Positions 26,442 through 36,110 of a stretch of DNA of 64,000 nt are shown here, piece after piece (positions within the stretch are counted from its first letter, which is position 1; every line of letters starts with the position of its first letter). Source of the stretch: JBJXGV01 sp046160485 (GTDB lineage: Bacteria > Orphanbacterota > Orphanbacteria > JBJXGV01); assembly GCA_046160485.1 (NCBI GenBank), contig JBJXGV010000010.1:62001-126000 (forward strand), read 5' to 3'. Made by a program: the position numbers and the translations under genes. Under the pieces are notes generated by a model, which searched no databases, was not told the origin of the DNA, and was given only the letters and a program-made list of their open reading frames with translations.

Positions 26442-28574
26442 CTAAGGATTCCCCGCGCGTGTGTCGAGTTCGCGCGCCAGCTCCGCGACATCCGTGACGG
26501 GCGCGCGGCACGCGAAGTTCTCGCAAACGTACGCCGTCGCCGCGCCATCGATCGCGCTCTTCCCATCGAGCAGCGGGATGAGCTTCGTGAGCGCCGCGCT
26601 CGCGTCACCGCCGCGCGCGCCTTCGTCGAATAGCGCCACGACCGTGTTCGGCAGAAAGCGCTCGCGCACCGCGCGCAACATCTCGCGCGTGCGCGCGTCG
26701 TCCGCGCGGCCGACGAGAGCGATCTCGCGCGACGGGCTGAGCGCGTACGACAGCCCGATGAGGTACTCCGGGAACGCGCGCGGCACATTCGCCGCCGCAT
26801 CGGCGTACGCGCGCAGCGCACCATCCGCCGCATCGCGAAACTCGCCGCGATCGCAGAGCCGCGACAGCCGCAGGAGCGCCGTGATCGCGACCGACCCGCC
26901 CGCCGGCGTCGCGTTGTCGTACGGATCCTGCAGCCGCACGATCATCGACTCGTGATCCGCCGGCGTGAAGTAGAAGCCGCCCGTGCTCGCGTCCGTGAAG
27001 TCGGCGATGATAATTTCCGCCAAGCGCGACGCTTCGACAAGATACGCCGCGTCGAACGTCGCCTCGTAGAGATCGATGAGCGCGTTCGACAGATATGCGT
27101 AGTCCTCGAGGAACGCGGCGCCCTTTGCGGTACCCGCGCGATAGCTGCGCACGAGCCGGCGATCGGGACTCGTCATCGTTTCGCGAATGAAGCGCGCGGC
27201 CTCCACCGCGGCCGACGTGTAGCGCGGCTCGTCGAGCGCGGCGCCCGCGCGCGCGAGGCTCGTGATGAGAAGCGCGTTCCACGCGACGAGCACCTTGTCG
27301 TCCGTTCCGGGCCGCACGCGCCGACTGCGAATCTCGAGAAGCTGCCGCCGCCCGCCGTCGATCGCCGCGCGCGCCGCCGCCTCGCTCACGCCAAGCTCGC
27401 GCGCAACATCCTCGAGCGAGCGCGGAGTGTTCAGAATCGAATGCCCCTCCCAATTGCCGCCGGGACTCACGTCGTAGTACGCCGCGAACACGCGCCCCGT
27501 CTCCGCACCAAGTGCCGCCATCACTTCCTCGTGCGTCCAGACGTAGAACTTCCCCTCCTCGCCTTCGCTGTCCGCGTCCTCCGCGCTGTGAAATCCGCCC
27601 CCGGCGTCGCGCATGTCGCGCAGTTCGTAGTCGAGCGTCTCGCGCACGATGCGCCCGTAGTCGTCGTTGCCCGTCACGAGAAACGCATCGAGGTACGCCG
27701 TCGCAAGAAGCGCGTTGTCGTAGAGCATCTTCTCGAAGTGCGGCACGAGCCACTGCGCGTCGGTCGAGTAGCGCGCGAAGCCGCCGCCCAAGTGATCGTA
27801 CAATCCGCCCGCCGCCATCTTGTCGAGCGTCACCGTCGCCATGTCGAGAATCTGCGGCGATGCCTTGCGAAGGTGCTCGCGCAGCAAGAGGCGAATCGCC
27901 ATTGATGGCGGAAATTTCGGCGCGCCGCCGAAGCCGCCGTCGGCGCGATCGAACGTTTGGCGTAGCTCGCCGACGGCGGAATCGACGGCCGCCCACGACA
28001 ACTCGCCGGGTTCGCCGAACTCGCCGCGCTCGCCGAGGTGTTCGTGAATGCGCTCCGCTTGCCCAACGACCCCCGCGCGATTCTTCGCGTACTCGTCCGA
28101 GATCGCGGTGAGCAAGTCGCCGAAGCCCGGCATCCCGCCGCGCCGCTCGGGCGGAAAATACGTGCCGCCGTAGAACGGCTTGCGATCCGGCGTGAGGAAC
28201 GCGGAGAGCGGCCAGCCGCCGCGCCCCGTCAACATCTGCACCGCCTTCATGTAGATGCCGTCGACGTCCGGGCGCTCTTCGCGGTCGACCTTAATCGAGA
28301 CGAAGCGCTCATTGAGGATCGCCGCGAGCGAATCGTTCTCGAACGACTCGCGCTCCATCACGTGGCACCAATGGCACGCGGAGTAGCCGATCGAAAGGAA
28401 GATGGGCTTGTCTTCGCGTCGCGCCTTCTCGAACGCCTCGTCGCCCCACGGATACCAATCGACGGGATTGTGCGCGTGCTGCAAGAGGTACGGGCTCGTC
28501 TCGCGCGCGAGGCGATTGGTGTGGCGCGGCTTGTCACCGGCGCCGCTCTTGGCTGAGTGCGAAGATCCCGACAT
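26442..28574 (-). CDS. Thioredoxin-domain protein of the DUF255/YyaL (SPATA20-like) family
   Basis: 710 residues from ATG 28574. N-terminal thioredoxin-like domain: RETSPYLLQHAHNPVDWYPW, then SIGYSACHWCHVMERESFEND with a CxxC (CHWC), KVDREERPDVD, and GGWPLSAFLTPDRKPFYGGTYFPP. The rest is an alpha/alpha toroid like the N-acylglucosamine 2-epimerase/six-hairpin fold (LYDHLGGGFARYSTD, PHFEKMLYDNALL). The start has a textbook GAAGGAGGAACG ribosome site. The frame stays open about 270 bases upstream and there encodes a lipoprotein-like leader ending LFASC, so a longer exported form cannot be excluded. Cellular role of the family is not established. Confidence 0.85.
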   Translation of the reverse strand: MSGSSHSAKSGAGDKPRHTNRLARETSPYLLQHAHNPVDWYPWGDEAFEKARREDKPIFLSIGYSACHWCHVMERESFENDSLAAILNERFVSIKVDREERPDVDGIYMKAVQMLTGRGGWPLSAFLTPDRKPFYGGTYFPPERRGGMPGFGDLLTAISDEYAKNRAGVVGQAERIHEHLGERGEFGEPGELSWAAVDSAVGELRQTFDRADGGFGGAPKFPPSMAIRLLLREHLRKASPQILDMATVTLDKMAAGGLYDHLGGGFARYSTDAQWLVPHFEKMLYDNALLATAYLDAFLVTGNDDYGRIVRETLDYELRDMRDAGGGFHSAEDADSEGEEGKFYVWTHEEVMAALGAETGRVFAAYYDVSPGGNWEGHSILNTPRSLEDVARELGVSEAAARAAIDGGRRQLLEIRSRRVRPGTDDKVLVAWNALLITSLARAGAALDEPRYTSAAVEAARFIRETMTSPDRRLVRSYRAGTAKGAAFLEDYAYLSNALIDLYEATFDAAYLVEASRLAEIIIADFTDASTGGFYFTPADHESMIVRLQDPYDNATPAGGSVAITALLRLSRLCDRGEFRDAADGALRAYADAAANVPRAFPEYLIGLSYALSPSREIALVGRADDARTREMLRAVRERFLPNTVVALFDEGARGGDASAALTKLIPLLDGKSAIDGAATAYVCENFACRAPVTDVAELARELDTRAGNP

Positions 28575-28842
28575 CGTTCCTCCTTCGGTGCGCGGGCGTC
28601 CGTCGCAGCTCGCAAAGAGCGCGGCGATCGCAAGACTCGTGGCGAGCGCGCGGGGCGAAAGCGCAGACGCGAACGCGCTCAAAACGCGGGGCGCGGCGGA
28701 CGCGCGTTTTCGCGCGCGCGCACGCGCAGGCACCCCCACATCGCGATCACGACTCCGCCGTTGCATGCAGCCCTCCGGACACGCGCATGGCGACGACCTT
28801 ACCACGCCGGGCCGCACATGCATCTGTGCTAACATGCCCCGC

Positions 28843-29667
28843 ATGTGTCACCTCTTTGCGATCTCGGCAAGCGAACCGCGCACCATCAAGCCGTTCGCGG
28901 AGAACCTCGCGCCGTTCGCGACCAAAGAGAACCCGGATGGCTGGGGGCTCGCGGCGATCCGCACGACGCAGACCACGCTCATCAAGGAGCCGCGCTCGTT
29001 CGCGAGCGCGCTCGACGAGGGCGGACCGACGGTAACGCGTGCGCTTCGCGCGAACGGCGAAACGCTCCTTTTTCATCTGCGCGACTCGAGCGTCGGCAAG
29101 AACTCGATCGACAACACGCATCCGTTTCGACGCCACTTTCTGAAGCGATCGTTCGTCTTCATGCACAATGGCACGGTGCCCGACGTGCGAAAGCTGCCGC
29201 TCTCGCGATTGGAGCGCACCGGCGAAACCGACTCGGAGCACGCGTTCCTCTGGTTTCTCGAAGCGATGCCGCCCGCGCCGCCGCGCAACTTCTCGCGCTG
29301 GCTGAAGGGCGAATCAGATCTCGTGCGGCGCCTCGGCAAATTCAACTTCGTGCTGGCCGAAGGGAGCACGCTCTGGGCGTACGCGGACACCTCGCTCTTC
29401 TACGCCGAACGCGTCGAGCCCGCCGAGGAGGCGTCGCGACCCGCGCGGCCGGCGCGTTCCACGCACTCCGCGAGTCCGGGTTCGCGCCTTCAGCTCGTTC
29501 GCAGCGCCGCGGGCGCGCGCGCGTCGCATGCCCCCGCGCGCCGCAGCGCCGCGCGCGTTGTCCTCGTCGCGAGCTGCCCGATGACGCAGAGCGACCGGTG
29601 GACGCAGCTTGCGCAGGGGAGCTTGCTCGTCGCGAAGCATGGCCGCGTGCAGGAGATTCTCCAGTAG
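28843..29667 (+). CDS. Class II glutamine amidotransferase (YafJ/EgtC-like)
   Basis: 274 residues. Class II (Ntn) amidotransferases need Cys at position 2; ATG 28843 gives Met-Cys-His-Leu-Phe, which decides the start over ATG 28834. Further motifs: NPDGWGLA, FHLRDSSVG, NTHPF, FVFMHNGTV and TDSEHAFLW, as in YafJ and EgtC-type hydrolases. No synthetase domain, so it is likely a stand-alone glutaminase or gamma-glutamyl hydrolase. C-terminal ~70 residues are low-complexity in part. The sulfatase-fold gene begins one base after the stop. Confidence 0.8.
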   Translation: MCHLFAISASEPRTIKPFAENLAPFATKENPDGWGLAAIRTTQTTLIKEPRSFASALDEGGPTVTRALRANGETLLFHLRDSSVGKNSIDNTHPFRRHFLKRSFVFMHNGTVPDVRKLPLSRLERTGETDSEHAFLWFLEAMPPAPPRNFSRWLKGESDLVRRLGKFNFVLAEGSTLWAYADTSLFYAERVEPAEEASRPARPARSTHSASPGSRLQLVRSAAGARASHAPARRSAARVVLVASCPMTQSDRWTQLAQGSLLVAKHGRVQEILQ

Positions 29668-29668
29668 C

Positions 29669-31135
29669 ATGCGCGCTGTTGTGGCGTTGTGCCTCTTGCT
29701 CGGCGCGCAGCCGGCGGCGGCGGCCGGCGCCAAGGCGACGGATCCGCCGAGCGTTCTGCTCATCACGATCGACACGCTGCGCCGCGACCGGCTCGGCTGC
29801 TACGGCAGCTCGTCGTGCGAGACGCCGCATCTCGACGCGCTCGCGCGCACCGGCACGCTTTTCGAAACTGTCGTGACGTCGGCGCCGACGACCGCGCCGT
29901 CGCACGCGACGATGATGACGGCGCTCTCGCCGCGCGCGCACGGCGTTCTCGCGAATGGGCAAACGCTCGCGCCGCACGCGGCGACGCTTGCCGAGGCGTT
30001 GCGCGACGCGGGCTACGCGACCGGCGCGTTCGTCTCGAGCGCCGTCCTCGCGCGGCGCGCCGGCCTCGACCGCGGCTTCGACGACTACATCGAGGCGTAC
30101 AGCCGCGCCGGCACGCGCCAATCGGTCTCGTCCGCCGAGTCGACGAATGCGCACGCGATTCCGTGGCTGCGCGCGCACGCGCGCGAACCGTTCTTCCTCT
30201 GGGTCCACTACTACGATCCGCACCAGCCGTACGAGGCGCCCGGTGTGTTGGGCGAGTACGCCGACGCGGGCTACGCGGGCGCGATGCCGGAGTGGGACGA
30301 CAATCAGGTGCGCGACTGGATTCGGAGCGGCGACGCTCCGGCGGAAGAGACGCGCCATCTGCGCGCGCGCTACGACGCGGAAGTCGCGTACGTTGACGCG
30401 CAAGTCGGCGCACTGCTCGCGGCGCTCGATGCGACGGGCGCGCAGGCGCGCACGCTCGTGTGCGTCACATCGGATCACGGCGAGACGCTCGGCGAACACG
30501 CGGGCTACTTCGGCCACTCGCACCAGCTCTACGACACAACGCTGCTCGTGCCCCTTATCGTGTCGCTGCCGGGGCGTTTGCCCGCGCGCGGCATCGTCGC
30601 CGCGCCCGCGCGGCTGCTCGACCTCGCGCCGACGCTCCTTGCGATTCTCGAGCGGGCGCCGCTCGCGAACGTCGAAGGGCGCTCGCTCCTTGCGATCGGC
30701 GCGGGAATGAACACCGGCGCACGTTCCGACGTTCGCGGCCACGACGCGACGCACGCCATCGACGACGAAGTCGTCGGCTCACCATCGCTCGCCGTCAGCG
30801 AAACGCATCCTTCGGATCGCCCCGGGCCCGACGTGAACGTCATCCCGCGCAAGCTCTCGATGCGCAGCGCAGAAGGCAAACTGATCCGCTGGCTCGATTC
30901 GGATTCGCTCGAAGTGTTCGATCTCGCGCGCGACCCGGGTGAGACGCGCAATCTCGCGGCGGATGCGGGCGCGCGCACGAGCGCAGCTAGCGACGACGGC
31001 GGCGCGGCCGCGCTCACCACGAGGCTCTCGGAGCGCCTCGCGGCATGGGAAAAGGCGATCGGCGCCGCGCTCTCGCTTGAGCCCCTCGACGAAGAGACGC
31101 GCGAACGACTTCGGAGCCTCGGCTACATCGACTGA
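29669..31135 (+). CDS. Sulfatase/alkaline phosphatase superfamily hydrolase, secreted
   Basis: 488 residues with a signal peptide (VVALCLLLGAQPAAAAG). Metal-site motifs are VLLITIDTLRRDRLGCYG and VTSDHGETLGEHAG, and ATTAPSHA-like text APTTAPSHATMMTAL aligns with the sulfatase C/S-x-P-S-R segment. There the position of the formylglycine Cys/Ser is Thr, as in phospho-transfer members of this superfamily, so sulfatase activity is doubtful. FFLWVHYYDPHQPY is the usual substrate-side strand. ATG 29669 is one base after the amidotransferase stop, so the two are probably co-transcribed. Confidence 0.8.
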   Translation: MRAVVALCLLLGAQPAAAAGAKATDPPSVLLITIDTLRRDRLGCYGSSSCETPHLDALARTGTLFETVVTSAPTTAPSHATMMTALSPRAHGVLANGQTLAPHAATLAEALRDAGYATGAFVSSAVLARRAGLDRGFDDYIEAYSRAGTRQSVSSAESTNAHAIPWLRAHAREPFFLWVHYYDPHQPYEAPGVLGEYADAGYAGAMPEWDDNQVRDWIRSGDAPAEETRHLRARYDAEVAYVDAQVGALLAALDATGAQARTLVCVTSDHGETLGEHAGYFGHSHQLYDTTLLVPLIVSLPGRLPARGIVAAPARLLDLAPTLLAILERAPLANVEGRSLLAIGAGMNTGARSDVRGHDATHAIDDEVVGSPSLAVSETHPSDRPGPDVNVIPRKLSMRSAEGKLIRWLDSDSLEVFDLARDPGETRNLAADAGARTSAASDDGGAAALTTRLSERLAAWEKAIGAALSLEPLDEETRERLRSLGYID

Positions 31136-31153
31136 CGCGATAGATTCGCGGCT

Positions 31154-31582
31154 CTACTTCGGCTTCTCGACGAAACCCCAGAAGCCGCGGCCCGGCGCGA
31201 CCAACTCAGGATCGACTCGCCCGCCCATCAAGTCGCGGACGAGCCGGCGCGACTTGATGCGCGCGTCCACCGCCATGCGGCGACCGGCGTGGCATCCATT
31301 GCCGTACTTGCAGTGCCCCTTGCGCCGTTTGCGGCAGTTGCAACCCAGGCTACGCTTGGCGAAGTAGAAACGCGAAGCTTCGCAGACGCAGTCGATTTTC
31401 TCGGGGGTGGGGTTGAGCCAGTACGCGAGGTGAGTTTGCTGGAGATGAATGCGCCTGCGGTACAGAGCAACGCGAAGCGTCTCGCGGCGGCGGCGGCAGC
31501 GCCGCGGCTCCCGGTTTTCGCGGAACACCTCGTTCGAGGGCTCGGTGCGGTCTTCCCGCCACGTCTCGTTGCGGATCTTCAT
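31154..31582 (-). CDS. Small Cys-rich basic hypothetical protein
   Basis: 142 residues, highly basic. A cysteine cluster CVC-x14-CNC-x8-C-x5-C (residues ~85-120) lies in a Lys/Arg-rich context, suggesting zinc binding and perhaps nucleic-acid contact. The C-terminus ends GGRVDPELVAPGRGFWGFVEKPK, cut here only by the stop. ATG 31582 is preceded by a strong site (CAAGGAGGCCATC), which is the main evidence the gene is real. Sits at the edge of the AT-richer region. No family recognised. Confidence 0.6.
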   Translation of the reverse strand: MKIRNETWREDRTEPSNEVFRENREPRRCRRRRETLRVALYRRRIHLQQTHLAYWLNPTPEKIDCVCEASRFYFAKRSLGCNCRKRRKGHCKYGNGCHAGRRMAVDARIKSRRLVRDLMGGRVDPELVAPGRGFWGFVEKPK

Positions 31583-31775
31583 GATGGCCTCCTTGCGCGG
31601 GCGCAACCCGCGCGAATAACCGTTCTCGGAGGCGATGGAACCGATCACGAAGGCAGTGCATCCTCATGGATTCCTTTCCACACCATGTCGAAGCATAGGA
31701 CCAACAAAGAACGTGCAGCGGCGCCTACATGGCACCGCTGCACCGCCTTCACCGATCTGTGCTACTCACCCGTGC

Positions 31776-34700
31776 CTAACGAAGAACCACCAGCCTGGTA
31801 GACTTCGCCCCCTGAGCGGTCGTCACGCGCCCGAAGTAAACGCCCGCAGCGACACGCCTCCCACTTGACGCCACTCCGTTCCACTGGAATCTGTGATAGC
31901 CCGCGACGAGTGTCTCGTCTACGACGTTGCGCACTAGCCGTCCGGACACATCGAAGATTGCGAGTTGGACTCGCTGAGCCATCGGAAGGTCAAAAGACAG
32001 TTCCGTAGTGCCGGCGAGGGGATTCGGCGCCGCCAAAAGCCTGGGTATTGACGACACGGTCGCCGCTGGGACTGAGGTAGCTTCGACGTTGCATCCAGGC
32101 GTGCTCACGTTGTCGATCCAACCCTCGATATGAGAGGGATCGGCAGCGCGATCGACGCGGAACTCGAGTCGCCCGTTCGCCACTCGGAAGTACTCCGTAC
32201 CACCGCCCGGGTAGTCGACCCCGCACTGGAAGATGTTGCCCGTCCCAGGTGCATGCGCCATGGCATCGGTGTGAACCAGGGCGCCGCCTTCGTCCGTAAT
32301 TGTCAGGGATAGTGTCCCGCCTGAGTAATTGAAGGCGTAATGATACATGGTCCCGACGTTGAGAGTCGCGTCGGTGCCTTGGACGGCGCCGGCAAAGAGC
32401 CGCACTCGATAGCAGGTCTGATCGTCGTAAACCAATAGGAGCCCCATAAAGTACGGGCCGGCCTCCGTCGTGAATCCGATCGCCGACTCCGCGCCAAAGT
32501 TCCCGGGAACAGAGCAATCGGTCATTTTCATGTCGAATTCCATGTCGTCACCGTCAACGACTGTGTGGCTGGTGACCGGAAACGCGCCGTGGAGGTAGTT
32601 GTTTGGGTCCTGGAATGAGTAGATGATGGGACCGCCACCGTCAAAGGCATAGCAGGCCGGAGTGGCGCATCCCGGCGTGGTCACGTTGTCGATCCAACCC
32701 TCGATGTGAGAGGGATCGGCAGCGCGGTCGACGCGGAACTCGACTCGCCCGTTTGCCCACTGGAAGTACTCCGTGCCGCCGCCCGGATAGTCGACCCCAC
32801 ACTGGAAAATGTCCCCCATCCCAGGTGCATGCGCCATGGCATCGGTGTGGATCAGAGAGCCACCTGCATCCGTAATCACCAGGGATAGTGCACCGCCCGA
32901 ATATTCGAGCAGGTAGTGATAAGTGGTGCCGACGTTGAGAACCGCGTCGGTGCCCTGATTGCCGTTGGCGAAAAGCCTCGCGCGATAGCAAACCTGGTCG
33001 TCGTAAACGAGCAGGATTCCCATTGAGTACGTGTTGTCCTGTGTCGTAAATCCGATCGCCGACTCTGCGCCAAAGTTCCCGGGAACGGAACAGTCGGTGA
33101 TCCTCATGGCGAATTCCATTCCGTCACCGTCGACAACCGCGTGGCTGGCGACCCCAAACGCGCCGTGGAGGTAGTTGTTTGGGTCCAGGAACGTGAAGAC
33201 ACTGGGATCGGTGCCGTCAAGAGGATAACAGGCCGGAGTTGCGCAGCCTGGCGCACTCACGTTGTCGACCCAACCCTCGATGTGAGAAGGATCGGCGGCG
33301 CGGTCGACGCGGAACTCGACTCGCCCGTTCGCCCACTGGAAGTACTCCGTGCCACCGCCGGGGTAGTCGACTCCGAACTGGAAGATGTCTCCCGTCCCCG
33401 GTGTATGCGCCATGGCATCGCTGTGAACCAGACCGCCATTCACGTCCGTAATCGCCAGGGACAGTGTACCGCCCGAGTAATCGAACGCGTAGTGATACGT
33501 GGTGCCAACGTTGAGAACCGCGTCGGTGGGCCCTTGAACGCCGTTGGCGAAAAGCCGCGCTCGATAGCAGACCTGGTCGTCGTAGACCAAGAGGACTCCC
33601 ATCGAGTACGTGTTGCCTTGCGTCGTAAATCCGATCGCCGACTCCGCACCAAAGTTCCCGGGCACGGAACAGCCGGTGATCCTCATGTCGAATCCCATGC
33701 CGTCTCCGTCAACGACGGTGTGGCTGCCAACCGGAAATGCGCCGTGGAGGTAGTTGTTTGGGTCCAAGAAAGTGAAGACACCTGGGTCGGCGTCATCAAG
33801 ATCGAGACAAGCCGGCGCCGTTGGGCGATCGCAGCCTGGCGCACTCAGGTTGTCGACCCAGCCCTCGATGTGAGAGGGATCGGCAGCGCGGTCGACGCGG
33901 AACTCGACTCGCCCGTTCGCCCACTGGAAGTACTCCGTGCCACCGCCGGGGTAGTCGACTCCGAACTGGAAGATGTCTCCCGTCCCCGGTGTATGCGCCA
34001 TGGCGTCGCTGTGAACCAGACCGCCATTCGCGTCCGTAATCGCCAGGGACAGTGTCCCGCCCGAGTAATCGAACGCGTAGTGATACGTGGTTCCGACGTT
34101 GAGAACCGCGTCGGTGCCTTGATCGCCGTTGGCGAAAAGCCGCGCTCGATAGCAGACCTGGTCGTCGTAGACCAGGAGGACGCCCATCGAGTACGTGTTG
34201 CCTTGCGTCGTGAATCCGATCGCCGACTCCGCACCAAAGTTCCCGGGCACGGAACAGCCGGTGATCTTCATGTCGAATCCCATGCCGTCTCCGTCAACGA
34301 CGGTGTGGCTGGCGACCGGAAACGCGCCGTGGAGATAGTTGTTCGGGTCCAAGAACGTGAAGACGCCCGGGTCGGCATTCAGCGGGTAACATGCCGTTGT
34401 CGACGAGGCGTCACACGTGAAATCAACGTCTTCCGCGCAGCCACAGATCGTCTGGCTTGGGGGCGAGAATGTGCACCCGGCCCTCACCGGCGTAATCGTG
34501 CAACACGCCGCCGAAATACCTCCTATCGTCCAGTATCCGTTCGCGTCCGTCGTCGTGTACCCGCCGACATCGCAACCCTTGTTCACCTGCACGCCCGGGA
34601 TCCCATTCCCCTGCGCGTCCCGAATCTGTCCCGACACCGTGTACGGCGGGCCGCAGTCAGTGCCGAATCGCCACAGCGCGACTGTGTTCGAATCGAGCGG

Positions 34701-35390
34701 GAGGGCCTGCGGACTGCTCGGAAACGAAGTTCTGACGATATTAGAAATCCGGAACTGATCGAGAACGCCTCTCATTGGGGATGAGTAGTTGATAGAATTG
34801 GCGAAACCGATTGGCGTGTTGCTGGCGTAATTGACGCTCATGCCAGAAAACGATGTGAAGGCCTTCAATTGCCCATCGCGATAGAGGCGTACCTCGCCCC
34901 CTGCAGATACGGTGAGCGCCGCGTGGACGCATTCGGTCATCGGGTTCGGCAGTGGGTCTGGGTCAACGAGATCTATACGGCCATTGGTACTGTTATACCA
35001 TACGACGGCTGTGAGTTGTCTGGTGTCGGTGATAATGCCAATCGCCCAGCTGCGTCCTGCATCATCACCCTGGGAGACCTTGTCGATAATGGTGCGCCCC
35101 AGACTCGCGCCATCAGTGTTGCCAGACCAGCGAAAGAACCCCTCCACTGTCAACTCTTGAATTACTTGAGAAGCGGTTGCTTCAACGCTCCCGTGGTGGT
35201 TCAAGTCGAGACTCGTGGGAAGGACTTCGAGAGCCTGCCCGGCGCATTCGCTCACGAATTGCGGTGAACCTACAAAGGTCGCATCAAGGCCGTTCCCAGA
35301 CTCGTCAGGGATGACAACGTCGGCGCGCGTTGCCGTTGGCTCCGAAACAGATGCGAGAAGAACCAGTGCGAGGACGAGCCCCTTGCTCAT
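31776..35390 (-). CDS. Large secreted LamG/repeat protein with FlgD-like sorting domain
   Basis: 1204 residues. Signal peptide (MSKGLVLALVLLASVSEPTATRA); LamG/concanavalin-like domain (~30-230, VEGFFRWSGN, IGFANSINYSSPMRGVLDQFRISNIV); a carboxypeptidase-regulatory-like module (~245-310, VSGQIRDAQGNGIPGVQV); four tandem ~190-residue repeats, each starting near DPNNYLHGAF and ending near HIEGWVDNxSxPGC; and a FlgD-type C-terminal domain (LLAAPNPLAGTTELSF, LAIFDVSGRLVRNV, AAGVYFGRV). Each repeat looks like a jelly-roll carbohydrate-binding domain with paired cysteines. Start 35390 follows AAAAGGAGCGTC; ATG 35486, also with a strong site, would add 32 residues ahead of the signal peptide. Confidence 0.85.
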   Translation of the reverse strand: MSKGLVLALVLLASVSEPTATRADVVIPDESGNGLDATFVGSPQFVSECAGQALEVLPTSLDLNHHGSVEATASQVIQELTVEGFFRWSGNTDGASLGRTIIDKVSQGDDAGRSWAIGIITDTRQLTAVVWYNSTNGRIDLVDPDPLPNPMTECVHAALTVSAGGEVRLYRDGQLKAFTSFSGMSVNYASNTPIGFANSINYSSPMRGVLDQFRISNIVRTSFPSSPQALPLDSNTVALWRFGTDCGPPYTVSGQIRDAQGNGIPGVQVNKGCDVGGYTTTDANGYWTIGGISAACCTITPVRAGCTFSPPSQTICGCAEDVDFTCDASSTTACYPLNADPGVFTFLDPNNYLHGAFPVASHTVVDGDGMGFDMKITGCSVPGNFGAESAIGFTTQGNTYSMGVLLVYDDQVCYRARLFANGDQGTDAVLNVGTTYHYAFDYSGGTLSLAITDANGGLVHSDAMAHTPGTGDIFQFGVDYPGGGTEYFQWANGRVEFRVDRAADPSHIEGWVDNLSAPGCDRPTAPACLDLDDADPGVFTFLDPNNYLHGAFPVGSHTVVDGDGMGFDMRITGCSVPGNFGAESAIGFTTQGNTYSMGVLLVYDDQVCYRARLFANGVQGPTDAVLNVGTTYHYAFDYSGGTLSLAITDVNGGLVHSDAMAHTPGTGDIFQFGVDYPGGGTEYFQWANGRVEFRVDRAADPSHIEGWVDNVSAPGCATPACYPLDGTDPSVFTFLDPNNYLHGAFGVASHAVVDGDGMEFAMRITDCSVPGNFGAESAIGFTTQDNTYSMGILLVYDDQVCYRARLFANGNQGTDAVLNVGTTYHYLLEYSGGALSLVITDAGGSLIHTDAMAHAPGMGDIFQCGVDYPGGGTEYFQWANGRVEFRVDRAADPSHIEGWIDNVTTPGCATPACYAFDGGGPIIYSFQDPNNYLHGAFPVTSHTVVDGDDMEFDMKMTDCSVPGNFGAESAIGFTTEAGPYFMGLLLVYDDQTCYRVRLFAGAVQGTDATLNVGTMYHYAFNYSGGTLSLTITDEGGALVHTDAMAHAPGTGNIFQCGVDYPGGGTEYFRVANGRLEFRVDRAADPSHIEGWIDNVSTPGCNVEATSVPAATVSSIPRLLAAPNPLAGTTELSFDLPMAQRVQLAIFDVSGRLVRNVVDETLVAGYHRFQWNGVASSGRRVAAGVYFGRVTTAQGAKSTRLVVLR
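32092..34395 (-). repeat. Four tandem ~575-588 bp coding repeats
   Basis: In-gene repeats at about 33831-34395, 33243-33815, 32667-33230 and 32092-32650. Matching points recur every 575-588 bases: the Cys codon of the closing PGC is near 33831, 33243, 32667 and 32092. The first two (N-terminal) copies are almost identical at DNA level; the fourth is the most diverged. Confidence 0.9.
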
Positions 35391-36110
35391 GACGCTCCTT
35401 TTGGCCCCTCTTGCTGGGCGCGGTGGGGAGAAGAGCAGATTGCTGCCGTGATGCTGCATCGCACAACTTGTGACGGTTGTCGCCATTCCTGATCTCCTTC
35501 TTTGGGTTTGGCCTACACACCCAAGCGTGAATGTGCGCTCGGAGGCGTCAGCGGCGTCGCCCGCGCCTGCGCGACGTCTGCGACTTGACGCACTGGACTT
35601 CTTGTGAAGAGAAAGATCGATCGCCACGCTCTTGTCATAGATGGAGCGGCATTGCTGGGACAGAGGGAGGTTGCGTTGTGAGAGCGCGCTTGCCGGGTAG
35701 CCGCCGGGACGCACACAGAAGACCCACTCTCGACTCATGCACTCTCCCGACTGAGCAGGGGTACTCGCTCGGGCGGATGGCGAATATTCTTGGGCGTCAG
35801 AGCGAGCGCGATGAGGAAGGACCGACTAAGATGCGAGCGCCACGAACTGACGTTCTATGGTCGTTCAACCCTGGGAGGGGCTACGAGGCACCGTCGGCCG
35901 GATCACGATGCAAGAATGAACGCCCACATCGCAAAGCACTCCGTCCGATTCCTCGGTTCCATTGTTCCCACCCCGTTGATGATACGAACCGAGCCCGTGG
36001 CTTCTTACATCGCATCGACGGTCCGTGGAGTGCGTCGTTGACGCGCTCAGGAGCGCTGACTGATAATGAGCCGTCCGTTGAGCGGCTGATCGGTTCACCC
36101 TTTCCCCTGG
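35391..36110. other. Long divergent intergenic region
   Basis: About 720 bases between the divergent repeat-protein and Lon-like genes, AT-richer than most of the window. It holds a second possible start for the repeat protein (ATG 35486 on the minus strand with AAGAAGGAGAT before it). An open frame at 35531-36268 has no protein-like character. No RNA gene or clear promoter pair could be identified. Confidence 0.5.

Noticed and set aside
32092..34395. Regularly spaced direct repeats considered as a CRISPR array
   Set aside because: Units are ~580 bp, coding and in frame within one large gene; no short repeat/spacer pattern.
33141..34784. 547-codon plus-strand open frame opposite the repeat protein
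   Set aside because: It is repetitive only because the minus-strand gene is; the minus-strand translation has signal peptide, domains and a sorting tail.
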